Below, piece after piece: positions 1 to 11,993 of a stretch of 64,000 nt of DNA. Positions within the stretch are counted from its first letter, which is position 1; each line of letters opens with the position of its first letter. The notes under the pieces were generated by a model. That model searched no databases. It had not been told where the DNA came from and was given only the letters and a program-made list of their open reading frames with translations. The DNA is from Podospora comata (lineage: Eukaryota > Ascomycota > Sordariomycetes > Sordariales > Podosporaceae), in contig CP071494.1 of assembly GCA_017354895.1 (NCBI GenBank), forward strand, positions 1,364,001 through 1,428,000, given 5' to 3'. A program made the position numbers and the translations under genes.

Positions 1-250
1 AATGCCTGCAATGGCAAACCCTGGCAGGGCCCCCACAGTAGTCGGTGGCGAGGGAGAGGAAGGGCTGGTATTGGATGGACCTCGGACTCCCGTGGTGACC
101 GAAGTGGCAGTAACAGTAGAAAATGTCGTTCTAGGTCCAAAGTCGACCGGCGGCGTTCGAGACTCGCAGCACTCGCTCAGGGGAATAACCAATGTCGTCG
201 TAGTAGGTGCCGGTCGCAAAGCTCTGACCACACGAGTTGTATGGGATAGG
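1..250 (-). pseudogene. possible remnant of a cysteine-rich, Ser/Thr-rich surface protein gene, cut by the left edge
   Basis: Read on the minus strand, two different frames give protein-like text. One frame (about 250 to 105) reads YNSCGQSFATGTYYDDIGYS, which resembles the cysteine- and tyrosine-rich ectodomains of many fungal surface proteins. A second frame (about 195 to the edge) gives a double-cysteine stretch followed by a Ser/Thr/Pro-rich stalk ending GALPGFAIAGI, the kind of sequence that precedes a membrane segment. The two frames do not join in the sequence given and no start codon was found upstream, so this is either decayed or has an intron I could not place. The family call is inference, and the rest would lie outside the window. 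Confidence 0.28.
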
Positions 251-2165
251 TCAGAACAGGACGTTGATTCAGGACTTAGACGAGACGCCACATGCATCTT
301 AGACGCTCCATGAGATCGGAACAAAAGAAACACGGTCCATCTTTGGCTGTTGGTGGAGAACTGGGGGAACAACAGGAGATATAGAAAAGCAGAGCAGGCA
401 ACCGGCAGCTCATATACTTGTCCGAGTGTTCTACAAAGGAGACTCGGTCCTGCAACTGTGAGGGACAGGAATTCTGCCTTTGCCCTCCAAGCTGCCGCAT
501 AAGGTACGCGGCATGGCAGTGGGCAAAGAGAGGCAGTGCCATTGCGGGTGGTCCATGACACCGGGGCCAAAGTGGGAATAGGGAACAGGGTGGTACCACA
601 GCTGACCACATCCAGCGGCGTAGACGCCTTGGGTGTGTCCGATGTCAGTTGCTGTAAAAACACGGTGGAAGCAGTCTTTGCTGATATGTGTTTGCGGCAA
701 ACTCTAAGCGCCTGGCGCGCGCACCTTTGATGATGGAGGTGGGCAGACAAGAGTTATTGGACTCGTGCTTCGGACTAGATGTCCTCCAAAAATCAATATT
801 TCAAACTGGTTGTACAACACCATCACGCGTCAATCGCCTACTTAAGCGCGCTTCTAGAAGCCGCCCATCGCTTGATGAGGGGAAATCAGAAGACTATTGA
901 GGTTGTGCCGCAAAAGATCCTGCCTCGTATGTTGGATGTCCGAATCTCTCCACAAAGATGATGGTGTTGACTGCAGACTCTGACATCTAACCCCGAGAGA
1001 GTTGGAAGATTTTCATGCGGCACAAAAGATGTAGCGTGAAAATCCGGAGGTTCGCCGCCGCCCGAGTTGGTGATGAGTGAGTTCATGGGGCAGATGTGGA
1101 GAGACGACCCCTGACGCCATTTCCGGTGTTACTCTGTACTTGGTTTCTGAAGGTATGACGCAGAGGCTGAAGAATTTAGAACAGGCGATGATGCCTCTCT
1201 CAGAATATCCTCGCTCGGTACCGGCAAAAAGGGTAATCCACAAAAAGATCAATGGAACTCTGGAGTGTTCTATAGATCCCAAGATATCTGGGGAGAGTGG
1301 GGGGTTCGACGCCTTGATTTGCCGGCAGCACCTATTTTGGCATGCAGAAAGGGGGCCACTCGGCGCTTATTCAGAGCCAACACCACCCAAGATCTCGTGG
1401 CAGCCCTGTCCCTATTGTCCTTTCTTGCGTGCTTTGGAGTGTAAGACATCTGTAGCCGCGGGAAACACTGCAGTTGGTTGCGCCAAAGTCGGTAGACGGC
1501 CCGTTCGGGAAGGGCTTGTGTGTGTTGGCCTCAGTTCGTCCAGGTTTTCGGGGTTGTGTTGCCAAGTCATGCCCGTGATGTTCTGGGTGAAGAGCAAACT
1601 GCGCCTGGCTGTTGTGGGCAGTGTTAGCTTCGTGGTGTCTTGGTGATCAGTTCTGAAATCAACACTGTCTATCTAGTGCTTGTGTAACTGGGAACCACGC
1701 CGAGGGGGGGCGCACAGGTTTAGTTTGCCTGCACGTTTTGGTGATGCCGAGCTGTTTAAGTCGGTGCCTGACACAGTATGACAAAGCCTTACGGTGAGGA
1801 TATGCGATCGACGCAGTTTCAACTCTGATGATGGAATTAACACCGAGAGGACCTTGCCTACGGAGTTTAATGCCATCGGTGTGTTTTGTGAAGCGCACCT
1901 ATATGGCAACGCAAATGAGAAGTTGACACTAGTTCATGACATGGTGAACACGAGAGAAGCAGGACGTCGAGAGATTGCGAAACATATAAAAAGAACAGCA
2001 GATGAGCTGTCGAGCGAGGGATGATGAAGTTATCGCCAAATCGGTAGGTGTTTGCTCGTTGCCATGGCGGCGTGGGATGAAGTCGAGATTGCCTCGTGTG
2101 CCTGAGCTGAGATCCTTCGGCGGGATCCCCTAGCTGTTTCGTCTTCAACTGCCGGCTGCGACAAG

Positions 2166-2203
<38 letters not shown>

Positions 2204-3868
2204 AAGTCAATCAGCCTGGCCCCTCTGAAAGGCTGGCCTTGCTTTGACTTCGGAAGCACCGCGCATTGCTGGGTGATGCTGTGCCTCACACTCGGCTATC
2301 TGGCTGTCTTTGGTAGGGCAGACAGTTTGTGGCTCCCGCGACTCCTTACTGCACCACACGCGGCAAAAGCCACCAGTTCGAAGATCTGGGTCGAGAGGGT
2401 GTTCTGTCATCCAGAGTGTTTGTTGAAGATGACGGCTTGGCCGGGTTGGTGATCATGAACGTCTCATCTCGATGCGGGCCAGAGGTTGGTGCAAGATTTG
2501 CGTGCTCCCGTCTGACCAGATCTTTTGTGTGGCATGGCACAGACCCCAATTAAAGTGCTATCTATATCCGGTCAGCTATAGGTTGCTGTCTGCAGCAGGA
2601 TAAAAATGACACTTCCCCTCCTGTTTCTTGCAGACTGAATTGACACGATGCCTGAAGCTGTAAAGTGCTGGCCAGGTAGAGACCCATTGCCAAGATGGTT
2701 GCTGTTTGAGGTTGTCGAGATGCATTCAGCTGAAAACGAGAGAGGAGCAACGGCGTCGGCACCGGGGGACGGGACCCACCAAGGGCTTCCGAGCCGAGCG
2801 GCCCCGCCGAGGCCGGTAGTCTCGGGCTGCCACGGACCGAATCACTCACATCAACAGCACTGGCGTTTGACGGGCATCGGTCCGTCAATTTGCGACCAAC
2901 CAATGGGGTATCGAATCAAGAAAGAAACGGAAAACTTAGCCCCACTTGATCTGCCCACATTCCACCACGGCGCGTAGCCGAATTTAGCGTCCGCTGTCCT
3001 GATCGCAGAATGCACGTCGGGAGGGAACGCCGAGACCCCACTGAATGTTTCTTTCCATCATCACCTGCACTATCACCAGCAGCTACTTGGATTCATCACA
3101 GCGTCTTTTGAGTTTTTCTCTTTGGATGAACGGCAGGTCATGATGGACTCGAATCCTCGCAATGTTGTACAAGATGTCGTGACCTGTAGGACATGGACAG
3201 ATGCGCTGCACACGTTTCGTGTACCGTTCCTACATTAGGGCCGGGTCCATGGCGTCTTCCTCCGGCAATTGCGAGATACCAAGAAGCAAAACGAATCCTT
3301 CAGCTTGGGTGATTCTTCCCCGCAACTCGACATCTTGGGCAAGACATAAACGGACTCCTCTTTGTCACACCGTTTGCTTCAAACAAAGCAACAGCAGTAG
3401 CCAGCAGCATGCTTTGAAGCAAGGTCAAAGGTCATATCTGCAAAACACCGAGCTGCTCGGCGGGTTGGCGGCGCTTAGGGAAGCCATCCCGTTGGCTACC
3501 CTCTTTCCATCAGCCTATCCACCGTTTTCCCCAGCTCGGAACGGTCGCCCAGAATAGCTCACGTCCGCAGCAACCATATATCCCCACGTGGTGAACGGCA
3601 GCCCCCTGCGCCTTTGGGGCACTGCTGCTGTTCCCCTCTCCGTTGAGATCTTGCTGAACTGAATCTGCTTCCCGTCTTGGTGCTTGTGATTTGGAAAGGG
3701 GTTGGGATATTCTTCCATTTGCGACAGATTCCACAATACAATGATTGACGACGCCGGACTGCGATGATCTTGTTTGGTTGTTTAAAAACACAGTATTCGA
3801 AGTGACCACCAGGTCGACTTGGGCTTTCCAATTTGAGAGGAGGGGCATAGCGGCGCAGGTTGCCCACC
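251..3868. other. long stretch without a supported gene
   Basis: About 3.6 kb in which I find only short, mutually overlapping open frames with no recognisable domain, on either strand. The longest is 189 codons on the plus strand at 1077-1646, and its composition is not protein-like. The stretch holds a perfect 7-base tandem repeat at 2166-2200. It may contain the promoter of the amidase gene downstream, non-coding RNA or decayed sequence. Confidence 0.5.
2166..2200. repeat. tandem repeat (CAGGAGA)x5
   Basis: Five perfect copies of the 7-base unit CAGGAGA in a stretch that lacks a gene. The unit length is not a multiple of three, which fits a non-coding setting. It is a plain minisatellite that would probably vary between strains. 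Confidence 0.9.
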
Positions 3869-6800
3869 ATGAAGATTGCCTGTCTACAGTTTGCGCCTCA
3901 GGTCGGGGATGTCGACAACAACCTCAACCGGGCTGATGCCGTACTGAACAAGGCGCGCACGGGGGATCTTGATGATTTGGACTTGCTTGTACTGCCGGAA
4001 CTTGCCTTTACAGGTACGTTTATTGCAGATTATTTACTCGGGGGGGGGGGGAAAGGGCGAAGAATGCTGATGGGCAAATCTAGGTTACAACTTCAAGTCG
4101 CTACAACACATCTCTCCCTGTTTGGAACGTCGTGACTCTGGAATCAGCTCTCTCTGGGCTCGAACTACCGCCCTGAAACACGATTGCGCCGTTGTAGTAG
4201 GGTATCCGGAGAAGGTGGACGTGAGCGCAAGATGGCCAGCGAACCCAGAGCACTACAACTCAGCTCTCATCGTAAACCGAGATGGCGATACTGTTGGCAA
4301 CTACCGGAAGCTACATCTATTTTATACCGATGAGACCTGGGCACTCCAAGGGCGGGATGGTTTCTTTCGGGGCAATGTCGAAGGCTTGGGGAACGTTGCT
4401 TTGGGTATTTGCACTGACATAAAGTAAGCCTGCTGTCTTTAGTGAGTTCTCCCTAGACATTTCTAACAGTGTCTAGTCCATACGAGTTGGAAACACCATG
4501 GGAAGCTTTCGAATTCGGATTTCACGTCATGGAAGCACACGCAAATGTGGTCATAGTCAGCATGGCCTGGCAATCTCAACAGGATCCCAGCCAATACACC
4601 CGTCGGCCTCACGAGCCGGATCTCGAGGCCCTTGTGTACTGGGTTCAGCGTCTTGAGCCTCTGATCCGGGAGGAAAGTGAGGAGGAGATTATTGTCGTCT
4701 TTTGCAACCGGACTGGTGCTGAAGACGATGTGATGTACTCGGGAACAAGTGCCGTCTTGGGCATCAGAGGAGGGGAAGTTTACGTGTATGGGGTCCTCGG
4801 ACGTGGAGTGAAGGAGTTACTTGTGGTCGATACGGACCAGCCTCCACTCAGCAAGTTGACCGATGCCTCAGGGGTCGAGGCCGAGAATCCTTACGCCGAG
4901 GAAACCGACGTCGAGACTGAGCCCGTCAAGCGCCGTGCGCAGGCCCTCGAGATCCAGATACCGGCCAAGGAGACGCCCAAAGAGCCACCAACATCGCATC
5001 CGATCAGCAGTCGCATAGAGGCTGTGTCAGCAACCCCCAAGTCTGCGTCTTCTGCTCGGTTACCCTGGCTTGCACCAGCTGAGCCTGATGCCCAGAGTCC
5101 TGGCAACCCCCGATCACCTACTCGACTGCAGATACCTGTAACACCAGTGCGACCGACTACGGAAGAATTCACTCTCATCGACAGCGCCATTGCCGAAGAC
5201 ATTGCCATTCCCACAGCAAGATCATCGCGGACTCCAAGCCCGGACCTGAAGGCAGCATCGCGTCCTTCGAGGCTATCAATACTAACGACCCCGTGGAAGT
5301 TTCGAGACAAGGCCAGCCCTTACCCATGGCAATACCGAGATGGGTCGCAGTCAGCTCTTTTTGGTGGGGGAGCTTGCATGACGCCAATAACACCGTTTGA
5401 AGTTGAGGAGGGCTGGTTGGGGACACCCATTGATGCTAAGCCACCAAACTGGTACTGGAAGCACGATCACTCACTCTCCGCCGTCAAAGAGGCGATACAA
5501 GAGGAGGAAGAGGTGTCGCCGGGGAGCTCCTCAAAGTCAACCCAGAAGGTGGGAGGGCTTGAACCAGCAAAGACACAGCAAGACGCCTCTAAAGTCCGAG
5601 ATGCCACACCGATCGACACAGAACCGCCAAATTGGTACTGGAAGCACGAGCCACAGTTGTCTTCTCTTGACGAGATACTCCACGAGGAAGCAGAAGGTGA
5701 ACAAACCGAGACAGGAGAGAGCCCCAGACCGGAACAAGCCGCACCGTCAAAACCCACTAGTACCACCGTGGCAGAGGATGTCTGGGTAGCCACACCCATC
5801 GACAATGAAGTTCCAGATTGGTACTGGAAACACGAGCAAACGCTACCCTCCCTCAACGAAACAGCACAAGAGGAGCCTGAAGAGGACGAGCCAGAAGCAA
5901 AACAACAAGAATCATCCAGACCACGCCAAGTCTCAGCAGAAGACGTCTGGGTAGCAACCCCAATCGACAACGAGGTCCCAGACTGGTACTGGAAACACGA
6001 ACAAACACTGCCCTCCCTTGACGAGACAGAAGACGACCCGCCACAGAATGCCCCCCAACCAGTCACCACCACCACCACCACCCCAGCAGAAGAAGAAGAA
6101 GAAGAAGAAGACCACACCCCCACCCCCATAGACGAAGAACCCCCCGATTGGCACTGGAAACACGAACAGACCCTCCCTCCCCTCAACGAGGAACACCCAT
6201 CCCCTTCCCACTCCCAAGACTGGGCAGACCTCTCCTCTGTGTTGGCTAGTTTCAAGATACACCCAAAGTCAGCGTTGAGCAACTCCAGTGCTGCGCAGGA
6301 TATTGGTGCGGAGAGGCCTAGCTCGCCCAAATCGCGGAATGCGAGTCGGTCGAGGCAGATTTATAGCTCGATGGAGAATTATGATTGGGAGCAAGGGCAG
6401 CAGCAGGCGAGGGGGGGTGATATGCAGGTCCTGGGTGGTATGCAGGTCCTTGGTAGTGGTGGTGGTGGTGGTGGGGTGAGGAGGCAGTCGTCGCGGTTGA
6501 GGAATGTTGTGATGATAGGGGATGGTGTTTCTGATGTTGAGGAGGAGGAAGAGCAAGCTCACGCTCGAGGGAGGGTTGGGTCCAAATACCGGAGTGTAAG
6601 CCGTGGTCGCCAACCTGGGCGGGTGAGGGGGGCAGGGATGGAGGTTGAGAGGTCGGGTTCGAGGCATAGGGTTTTGCTACAGCAGAACAGTCTACGAGAT
6701 GGCATATCCCTACCGCGACAAAGTTGCCAAAATCTGCAAGACAAGCGGCCAGAACAGCAACAGGACGACAGTTATCGACAGCACAAACCAAGCATAGATT

Positions 6801-7081
6801 ACGCCGCGCTGCCTAACTGGCCTTTTCCCCCTTCGCCGGAGGATATCATTAAACCGGCTGGGACTTTGTCGAATCTGTCCGTGGTGACGGTGGACGATGA
6901 TCACAGTCCGGAGACGCCCAAGATGATGGGGATGGGGATGGCGATTTCGCCGGTGGGGGAGGAGTATGAGGAGTTTGAGTATGGGTATCGTCATGGGGAG
7001 TGGAACGGTTGGGAGGGGAGTAAGAGGAGTTTGTTGAATGAGGAGTGGGAGGGGAGGAGGGGGAGGAGGGGGAGGGTTTGA
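3869..7081 (+). CDS. NTA1: protein N-terminal amidase (Nta1-like) with a long repeat-bearing C-terminal tail
   Basis: Nitrilase-superfamily enzyme that deamidates N-terminal Asn/Gln, the first step of the Arg/N-degron pathway. Exons 3869-4013, 4084-4423 and 4477-7081 give 1029 residues. The catalytic triad is visible: Glu44 (VLPELAF), Lys124 (YRKLHL) and Cys158 (GICTD followed by INPYE across the second intron). The nitrilase fold ends near residue 290. Yeast Nta1 has roughly 450 residues, so about 700 residues here are extra, acidic and low in complexity. They contain five copies of a TPIDxExPxWYWKHE unit (residues about 478-735) and end in an Arg/Gly-rich tail. Intron 1 contains a run of 12 G. 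The start is the first ATG in frame (ACCATGA) and begins directly with the family's conserved beta strand MKIACLQFAP. The enzyme call is firm; the tail's function is unknown. Confidence 0.88.
5423..6190 (+). repeat. five coding repeats TPIDxExPxWYWKHE in the amidase tail
   Basis: The units begin near 5423, 5606, 5792, 5956 and 6125. Each has TPID, a Pro, then WYWKH (WHWKH in the last) followed by a Leu-rich acidic spacer. Units 3 and 4 are almost identical at protein level (VWVATPIDNEVPDWYWKHEQ in both) and differ at silent DNA positions, which points to a fairly recent duplication. Conserved aromatic cores separated by variable acidic linkers look like short linear binding motifs; the partner is unknown. 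Confidence 0.85.
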
Positions 7082-9399
7082 GGATGATTTATGAAATTAT
7101 TTTTGAGGGGTTGATACCATGGGAGAGATAGCGCTGGATTTGTTTGCGGATTATGTAGCCTTGAAGTGTTTTAGCATCGAGTTTAGGTGATTTCGAGCTG
7201 TCTTTGCCAGAAATGTGAATTGTTTGAAGAACGTCCATTCATCCATCGAATTCTCCAGATCGAGATGCGACCACTGGTAAAAATGGCAAGTAAGGCAATG
7301 TCAAACTTGAGTTTCGACAGCTATGTCCTTGATAGCAAATGCCGGCAAGGCTCTGCCCTTCATCACGACAATACCACTTTTAGAGTGCTTGTGCAACACC
7401 CAACAAAAAGCAAAGTCAGCATCATCTTGTTTATGTCACCCTCTCTCGGTTTGGCAAAAAAAAAAAAAAAAAAAAGACAGCTCCAGACCACAGATAAGAA
7501 GGATCCAGTGGCGTGCCCTGGCCCCCTACTTCAGCAACAGCGGGCCGAAAGAATGGGTGTGGTGGGCTGCAAAAAGGGGGTCTCTATGGCTTGCTATGTG
7601 GGTTGGCAAGCACATCATAGGTACATCGGATACCAACCAACCAGGTCTTATCATCAACGTGGGAGAAAGAGCGATAAGTGTAAACAGCCAACCGCACCGA
7701 GGCCAAGTAATGTTCGGCAGTTTTTGAAGCAAGCAGCGTCCTGTGATCTTGTTGCATACAATACCTATCTGATCTTGAGCGGTTGTTGACAAACCAAGAT
7801 CTTGTTTACTTGACCGCTGACATGAGGACTAAGTATCACCAAGGCAGGCCGAAACTGCCGAGATCTCTCAACATTCTCACCTACCTAATGTACAGACCTT
7901 CACACTGCATTGTGCTGTAGTTATGGGAATGTGTTGTGTCGCTTTCAAGCGCCATCCCCTCATTTGTCTGATCTGTCTCATGACCGTCACCGTCACAGCC
8001 ATCACACAGAAATCCAGCCTCGTTTTCCCCTGAAAAGAGCACAGACGGAAGTTCGGCAGCGAGAAGAAAAGGGGGGGAAAACCCGACAGTTTGGTTTTGC
8101 CGCTTTGATTGGGAATTTCCCCAAGGTGGTGCATGTTCTATTGGGTGGGATGGGGGGATTGGGTAGGGGGGAACCAACAGATGGATAACCAAGGAAAATC
8201 AATCTATTTGACAGTGTGCGGTGGTTGATGCGCCGCATGCATGATGATGGAGCTGCGGATGATGAATGGCTTGCTTTGGTGGGGATGGGATAGGCACTGT
8301 AGGGAAAGGTGAGATGATGCACAAGAGGAGACGGAGACACAGATTGTCATTACCAGCACAACACAGCAGATGTCAGTTGATGTCATGTTGCTGGGCCCGA
8401 GAGATGCGGGCCTGCCAGTGGGTGAATGGGTGGCCAAGTGGATTGGTGGTGAAGTGCTCACCGGATTGAGAGAATGTGTGAGAGAGATGGTTGGGTTCTT
8501 GGGGGCCAAAGTTTATCGAGAGAGAACAACTTTCAGCTGGTTCCCTATCGGGAAAAGAGTGGGCCACGGGTAAAAGAGTGGTTTGCCAATCACGACGGGC
8601 GGGTTGGTTGAACTCGCAGGGGCCCTTGCATGGGCAGTGACCATTTTTGGGCTGTGAATGGTCAATGCTGCTGAGCACATGCATTGCTAGCGTGCGACCT
8701 TGGGACGGCACAGCGGCTTTGGCATCTCTGAGAGAGTGACGATCACTCTGTGAGCATTTTCAAACGGTGCAAGACAACCCCCAATCACACCAGCCATAGA
8801 GGTTGAACCCCCGCCCGCCACCATGGGCCACCCTTTTAATGCGTTGAACAGGACCCCGGAGGTGGTTGACGGCTGAGTCTGATGAATGGGAGGTGTGTCC
8901 AGCTCGGTGGCTGTTGTCTGTGTTTGTGCTGTTGTTTCCCTTCACCAACAACAATTCAAGTCTCGTCACTGTCACATCTGCAAAAGCACAAGCTTCCAGT
9001 CTCTTTTCCTCCAGGGACCCATCCAGACAAAAGTGCGCGCTTAACCTGACATCCCAAAGATCGAAGCGCGTTTCTCCTCTGTTTTACTCTATAATACCGT
9101 CATCGTGCCACCAGGAAAGAAGAGAGACAGGTCGGAATGTCACACAGAAAATCTGGACAGCAATAAACGTCTATTCTTCCCGTTCCTAGCTGCTGCTGCA
9201 TCCTCCCCGCACAGCACCGCATAATACCCAGTACCCGAAAGGAATAACGACGGACGAAAGAGGCAGAACCCAGCGAGCGGTTCATTTCTGCAACTGCAAC
9301 CAAACCACATAAACTCAGACGCCACGCATCACCACAGGTCAGAGATCATCCTCACTGCTCCTCCAACCGTGCGCGTGGAGGAGGGCTACCAGAGGCAGG
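7082..9399. other. intergenic stretch, 2.3 kb
   Basis: No supported gene. It holds the amidase 3' region, a long A run near 7457-7475, a G-quadruplex-like G-run cluster at 8143-8171, and the promoter and 5' leader of the membrane-protein gene that starts at 9400. The open frames here overlap each other and lack domains. Confidence 0.55.
8143..8171 (+). other. putative G-quadruplex motif
   Basis: Five runs of three or more G separated by one to three bases (GGG-T-GGG-AT-G6-ATT-GGG-TA-G6). This satisfies the usual G3+N1-7 pattern. It lies in intergenic DNA about 1.2 kb upstream of the gene at 9400. Folding was not tested. Confidence 0.6.
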
Positions 9400-11078
9400 A
9401 TGCCGTCCACTGCTGCTCGCCTTGCCCTCGCGGCTCTGGTGACAGTAACGACCTCACCGCTGGCCGCCAACGCTCTGCTGGGCACACCTGGATCACCATG
9501 CGAGAAGCACTGCAGCAACCAGCAGGACCACACTGCGCGGGATGAGATTGTTTGTGATAGGGGCAGCATAGGGAAGACAGCGGCTGGGATAGTATGGGAG
9601 AACTGCATCAATTGTCAGCTGAGGAGCAACTACACATCTGGGACCATGTCGGATCAGGCTGCTTTGCTTTGTACGTCTCCTCCGTCTCCTCCGTTTTCCT
9701 TCTCACCAACATGCCTATATGGCAAGACTGATATTAACAAATCTTAGACAACCTTCGATTTGCCATGGACACCTGCCTATGGCATAGTGGCGACAGCACA
9801 CCATGCACTGGATCGTAAGTCAACAACCCCCCTTCCCCCCTAAGTGTGCCTGGGCTTTGCCCGGCAGCCACGCCGCAATCCTCCCGTATGCCTCCGTGCT
9901 GACAGCGCCTCAGGACAGCATGCGGTCCGCTGGAAGATGCCGTGGAGTTTCGCAGGAATGACACTTCCGGCCGAACCCCACACGGCTTCTGTGACCTATG
10001 GGAAGAGAACTTTATTCCTCGATGCTCACCATGCCTAGTTGGTGAACAGCGAGGTCGCGGCCTCTTCCTCAACAACTACCTCTGGATCCTCGAGGCTGCT
10101 TGCGAACAGAAACCAGATCCAGGATATACCATCGCCATCCAAGGCGAAGTCTTTGGTGAAAACACCGTCACCATCGTTCCACCAGAAACCACCCTCGTCG
10201 GCGTCCCAACACCAGATTATGGCCCTGTCTCCCTCGGCGCTAGGGTGGGCATCGCCTTTGGTGGCATTGCGCTTCTTCTTGTTCTCGCCGGCTTCTTCAT
10301 TGTCTGCAATGGCAAGAGAAGAAGACGGGCTTTTTTAAGGGAGCTGGAAAAGCGCCACGCGCAAGCAAACCACAGGTATGGTGGCGGAGGAGGTGACATG
10401 TTTGAGACACCGGTTAGTCAGCGACCACTTAGGGGGTGGGAGAATGAGAGCCCTGTCTCTGCAGCCACCGAAGCGACGGAACGGACACTACCGCGATATA
10501 TCTCGCCATACACGAGCACCTACAACAGCCCCGTTTCTGGACCAGGAGGGTCCGCGACGGTAGCGGCAAACTGGCCGTCGTTGTCACCACAGCAGATGCA
10601 CAGCCAACGACTGGATCAGTTATTACAGCAGCAGTCACCTGCGCACGGGTCCCCGCCACCGGCTTTTACACAGTGGCCTTCGGTTGGGCAGGAGAAGATG
10701 GTTATGCAGACGTATACGCAGCACGAGAAGCGACAGAATGAGATTGCTATCGGGCTTGCGCTGGGAGGGGATGAGGCGAGCTTGAGGAGCAAGCCGTCGA
10801 ATGGGACGATGAATAATGATCGGTATGGGTACCCGGTGGAGGACAAGGGGAAGCAGAGGGATGAGGTGTATGAGTTGAAGGAGGTCGAGAGTCCGTATAA
10901 TGGGCAAGGTGGGGAGAGGATGGTGCATGGGAGTAATAATCCTTATTATCAGATGCCGAGCCCACCACAGGCACCGGTGCTGCACCACCCTGGTTATGGG
11001 AGAGCACATGGGAGTCGGCCTGGGTCGGGGGATAAGGGGGCGACGGGGTTGGGTTTACAGAGTGTGCCTGTCTCATGA
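9400..11078 (+). CDS. single-pass membrane protein with a cysteine-rich ectodomain (paralogue A)
   Basis: Exons 9400-9670, 9748-9814 and 9914-11078 encode 500 residues. There is a signal peptide (MPSTAARLALAALVTVTTSP, cleaved near ANA), then an ectodomain with a cysteine pattern CxxxC, C, CxxC, C, C, ACGPL, C, CxxC, C. A membrane segment (GIAFGGIALLLVLAGFFIVC) is followed by an arginine stop-transfer stretch and a long, disordered, Pro/Gln-rich cytosolic tail. The acceptor of intron 2 was chosen because only that site restores the STACGPL motif shared with the gene at 18212. Intron 1 lies at the same place and phase (TGT|TAC, before NLR) as the only intron of that gene, so the two are duplicates. 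Function is unknown; a cell-surface sensor or wall-associated role is inference from topology. Confidence 0.8.
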
Positions 11079-11993
11079 TGGAGAGAGAGGGGGTGTTTTT
11101 GTTGGTTTTGGTTTTGAACTGCTTTGAGCTATAATACCCGCCCCCTGAGATGATAGGGTGCATTTGGAGTTGGGTTTTGAGATGACGGGTTTTTTGTTGG
11201 GGTCTTGGATAATGTATAAGGTTGGATATGGGTATATATTTGCGAGAAAGGGGTCGGTACCTCTTCCCTGGGATGAGTAGACAGGAGATACTACCAGGTA
11301 TTATGAAGGTGCTCCAGATGATGCTGTCTGTAGAGTTTAGCCACGATATTATCACATCACAGTTGCCACTTCTCAACCAAACTGCCCATCTTCATGCACC
11401 CACAGGATGTGATTAGACTGGTAGTGACACAGAGGTCTTCAGGGGGTGTCAAGACAAGGCCATGCCCCAGATTCCGGATTCTGTTGTCGAGTCGCTGGCC
11501 AGTGTCTAACAACAGTGACAATTGATGGGCCCGAGCTTCTCTCAACACCGGATATCTGCATATCTACCGACGATAACAGGGCTCGAAGCCACGCCATGCC
11601 TCATCAAGTTAGCGCTCTCCCGCCAAGCCAGACAGTTCCCCACATTATCTTTTTTGGCCTTCGTAAGAAAAATTTTGGAGAGCTTCACTCTGAGCTGCTT
11701 GCTTTCTCTCGATCGCTTCATCTCGACCAACACCACGGTGGACAAATCGTGCGGCTCCTGAAGACCCTCCCTCTACCAGACAGCCGTCCGAATCGTGAGC
11801 CCTTTTATTCACGGACCACCCATATCATCACTGTTTTCTTTTTCTCAATTCACCTGTCCCCAAGTCGCAAATCCAGCGCGTCGAGAAACAGATACCCGAC
11901 TGACATTAGTCCCCCGCTACTTCGTCACCAACAACAACAACAACAACAACACCGATCGCGAGTTGAGTATATCGAATTGCGATATCATTTACG
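11079..11993. other. intergenic stretch with the CBF5 promoter and leader
   Basis: No supported gene. It contains the 3' region of the membrane-protein gene and the promoter of the Cbf5 gene. A (CAA)7 run at 11929-11949 lies 44 bases before the Cbf5 start codon, probably in the 5' untranslated leader. Confidence 0.6.
11929..11949 (+). repeat. (CAA)7 in the probable 5' leader of CBF5
   Basis: Perfect trinucleotide run just upstream of the start codon. Unstructured CAA stretches in leaders are known to favour ribosome scanning; that role here is inference. Confidence 0.85.

Noticed and set aside
1077-1646. A 189-codon plus-strand open frame
   Set aside because: No recognisable motif, unusual composition for this genome's proteins, and several overlapping frames of similar quality.
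5467-6330. A 287-codon minus-strand open frame opposite the amidase tail repeats
   Set aside because: Ser/Cys-rich text generated by the antisense of the repeat units; repeats look periodic for that reason only.
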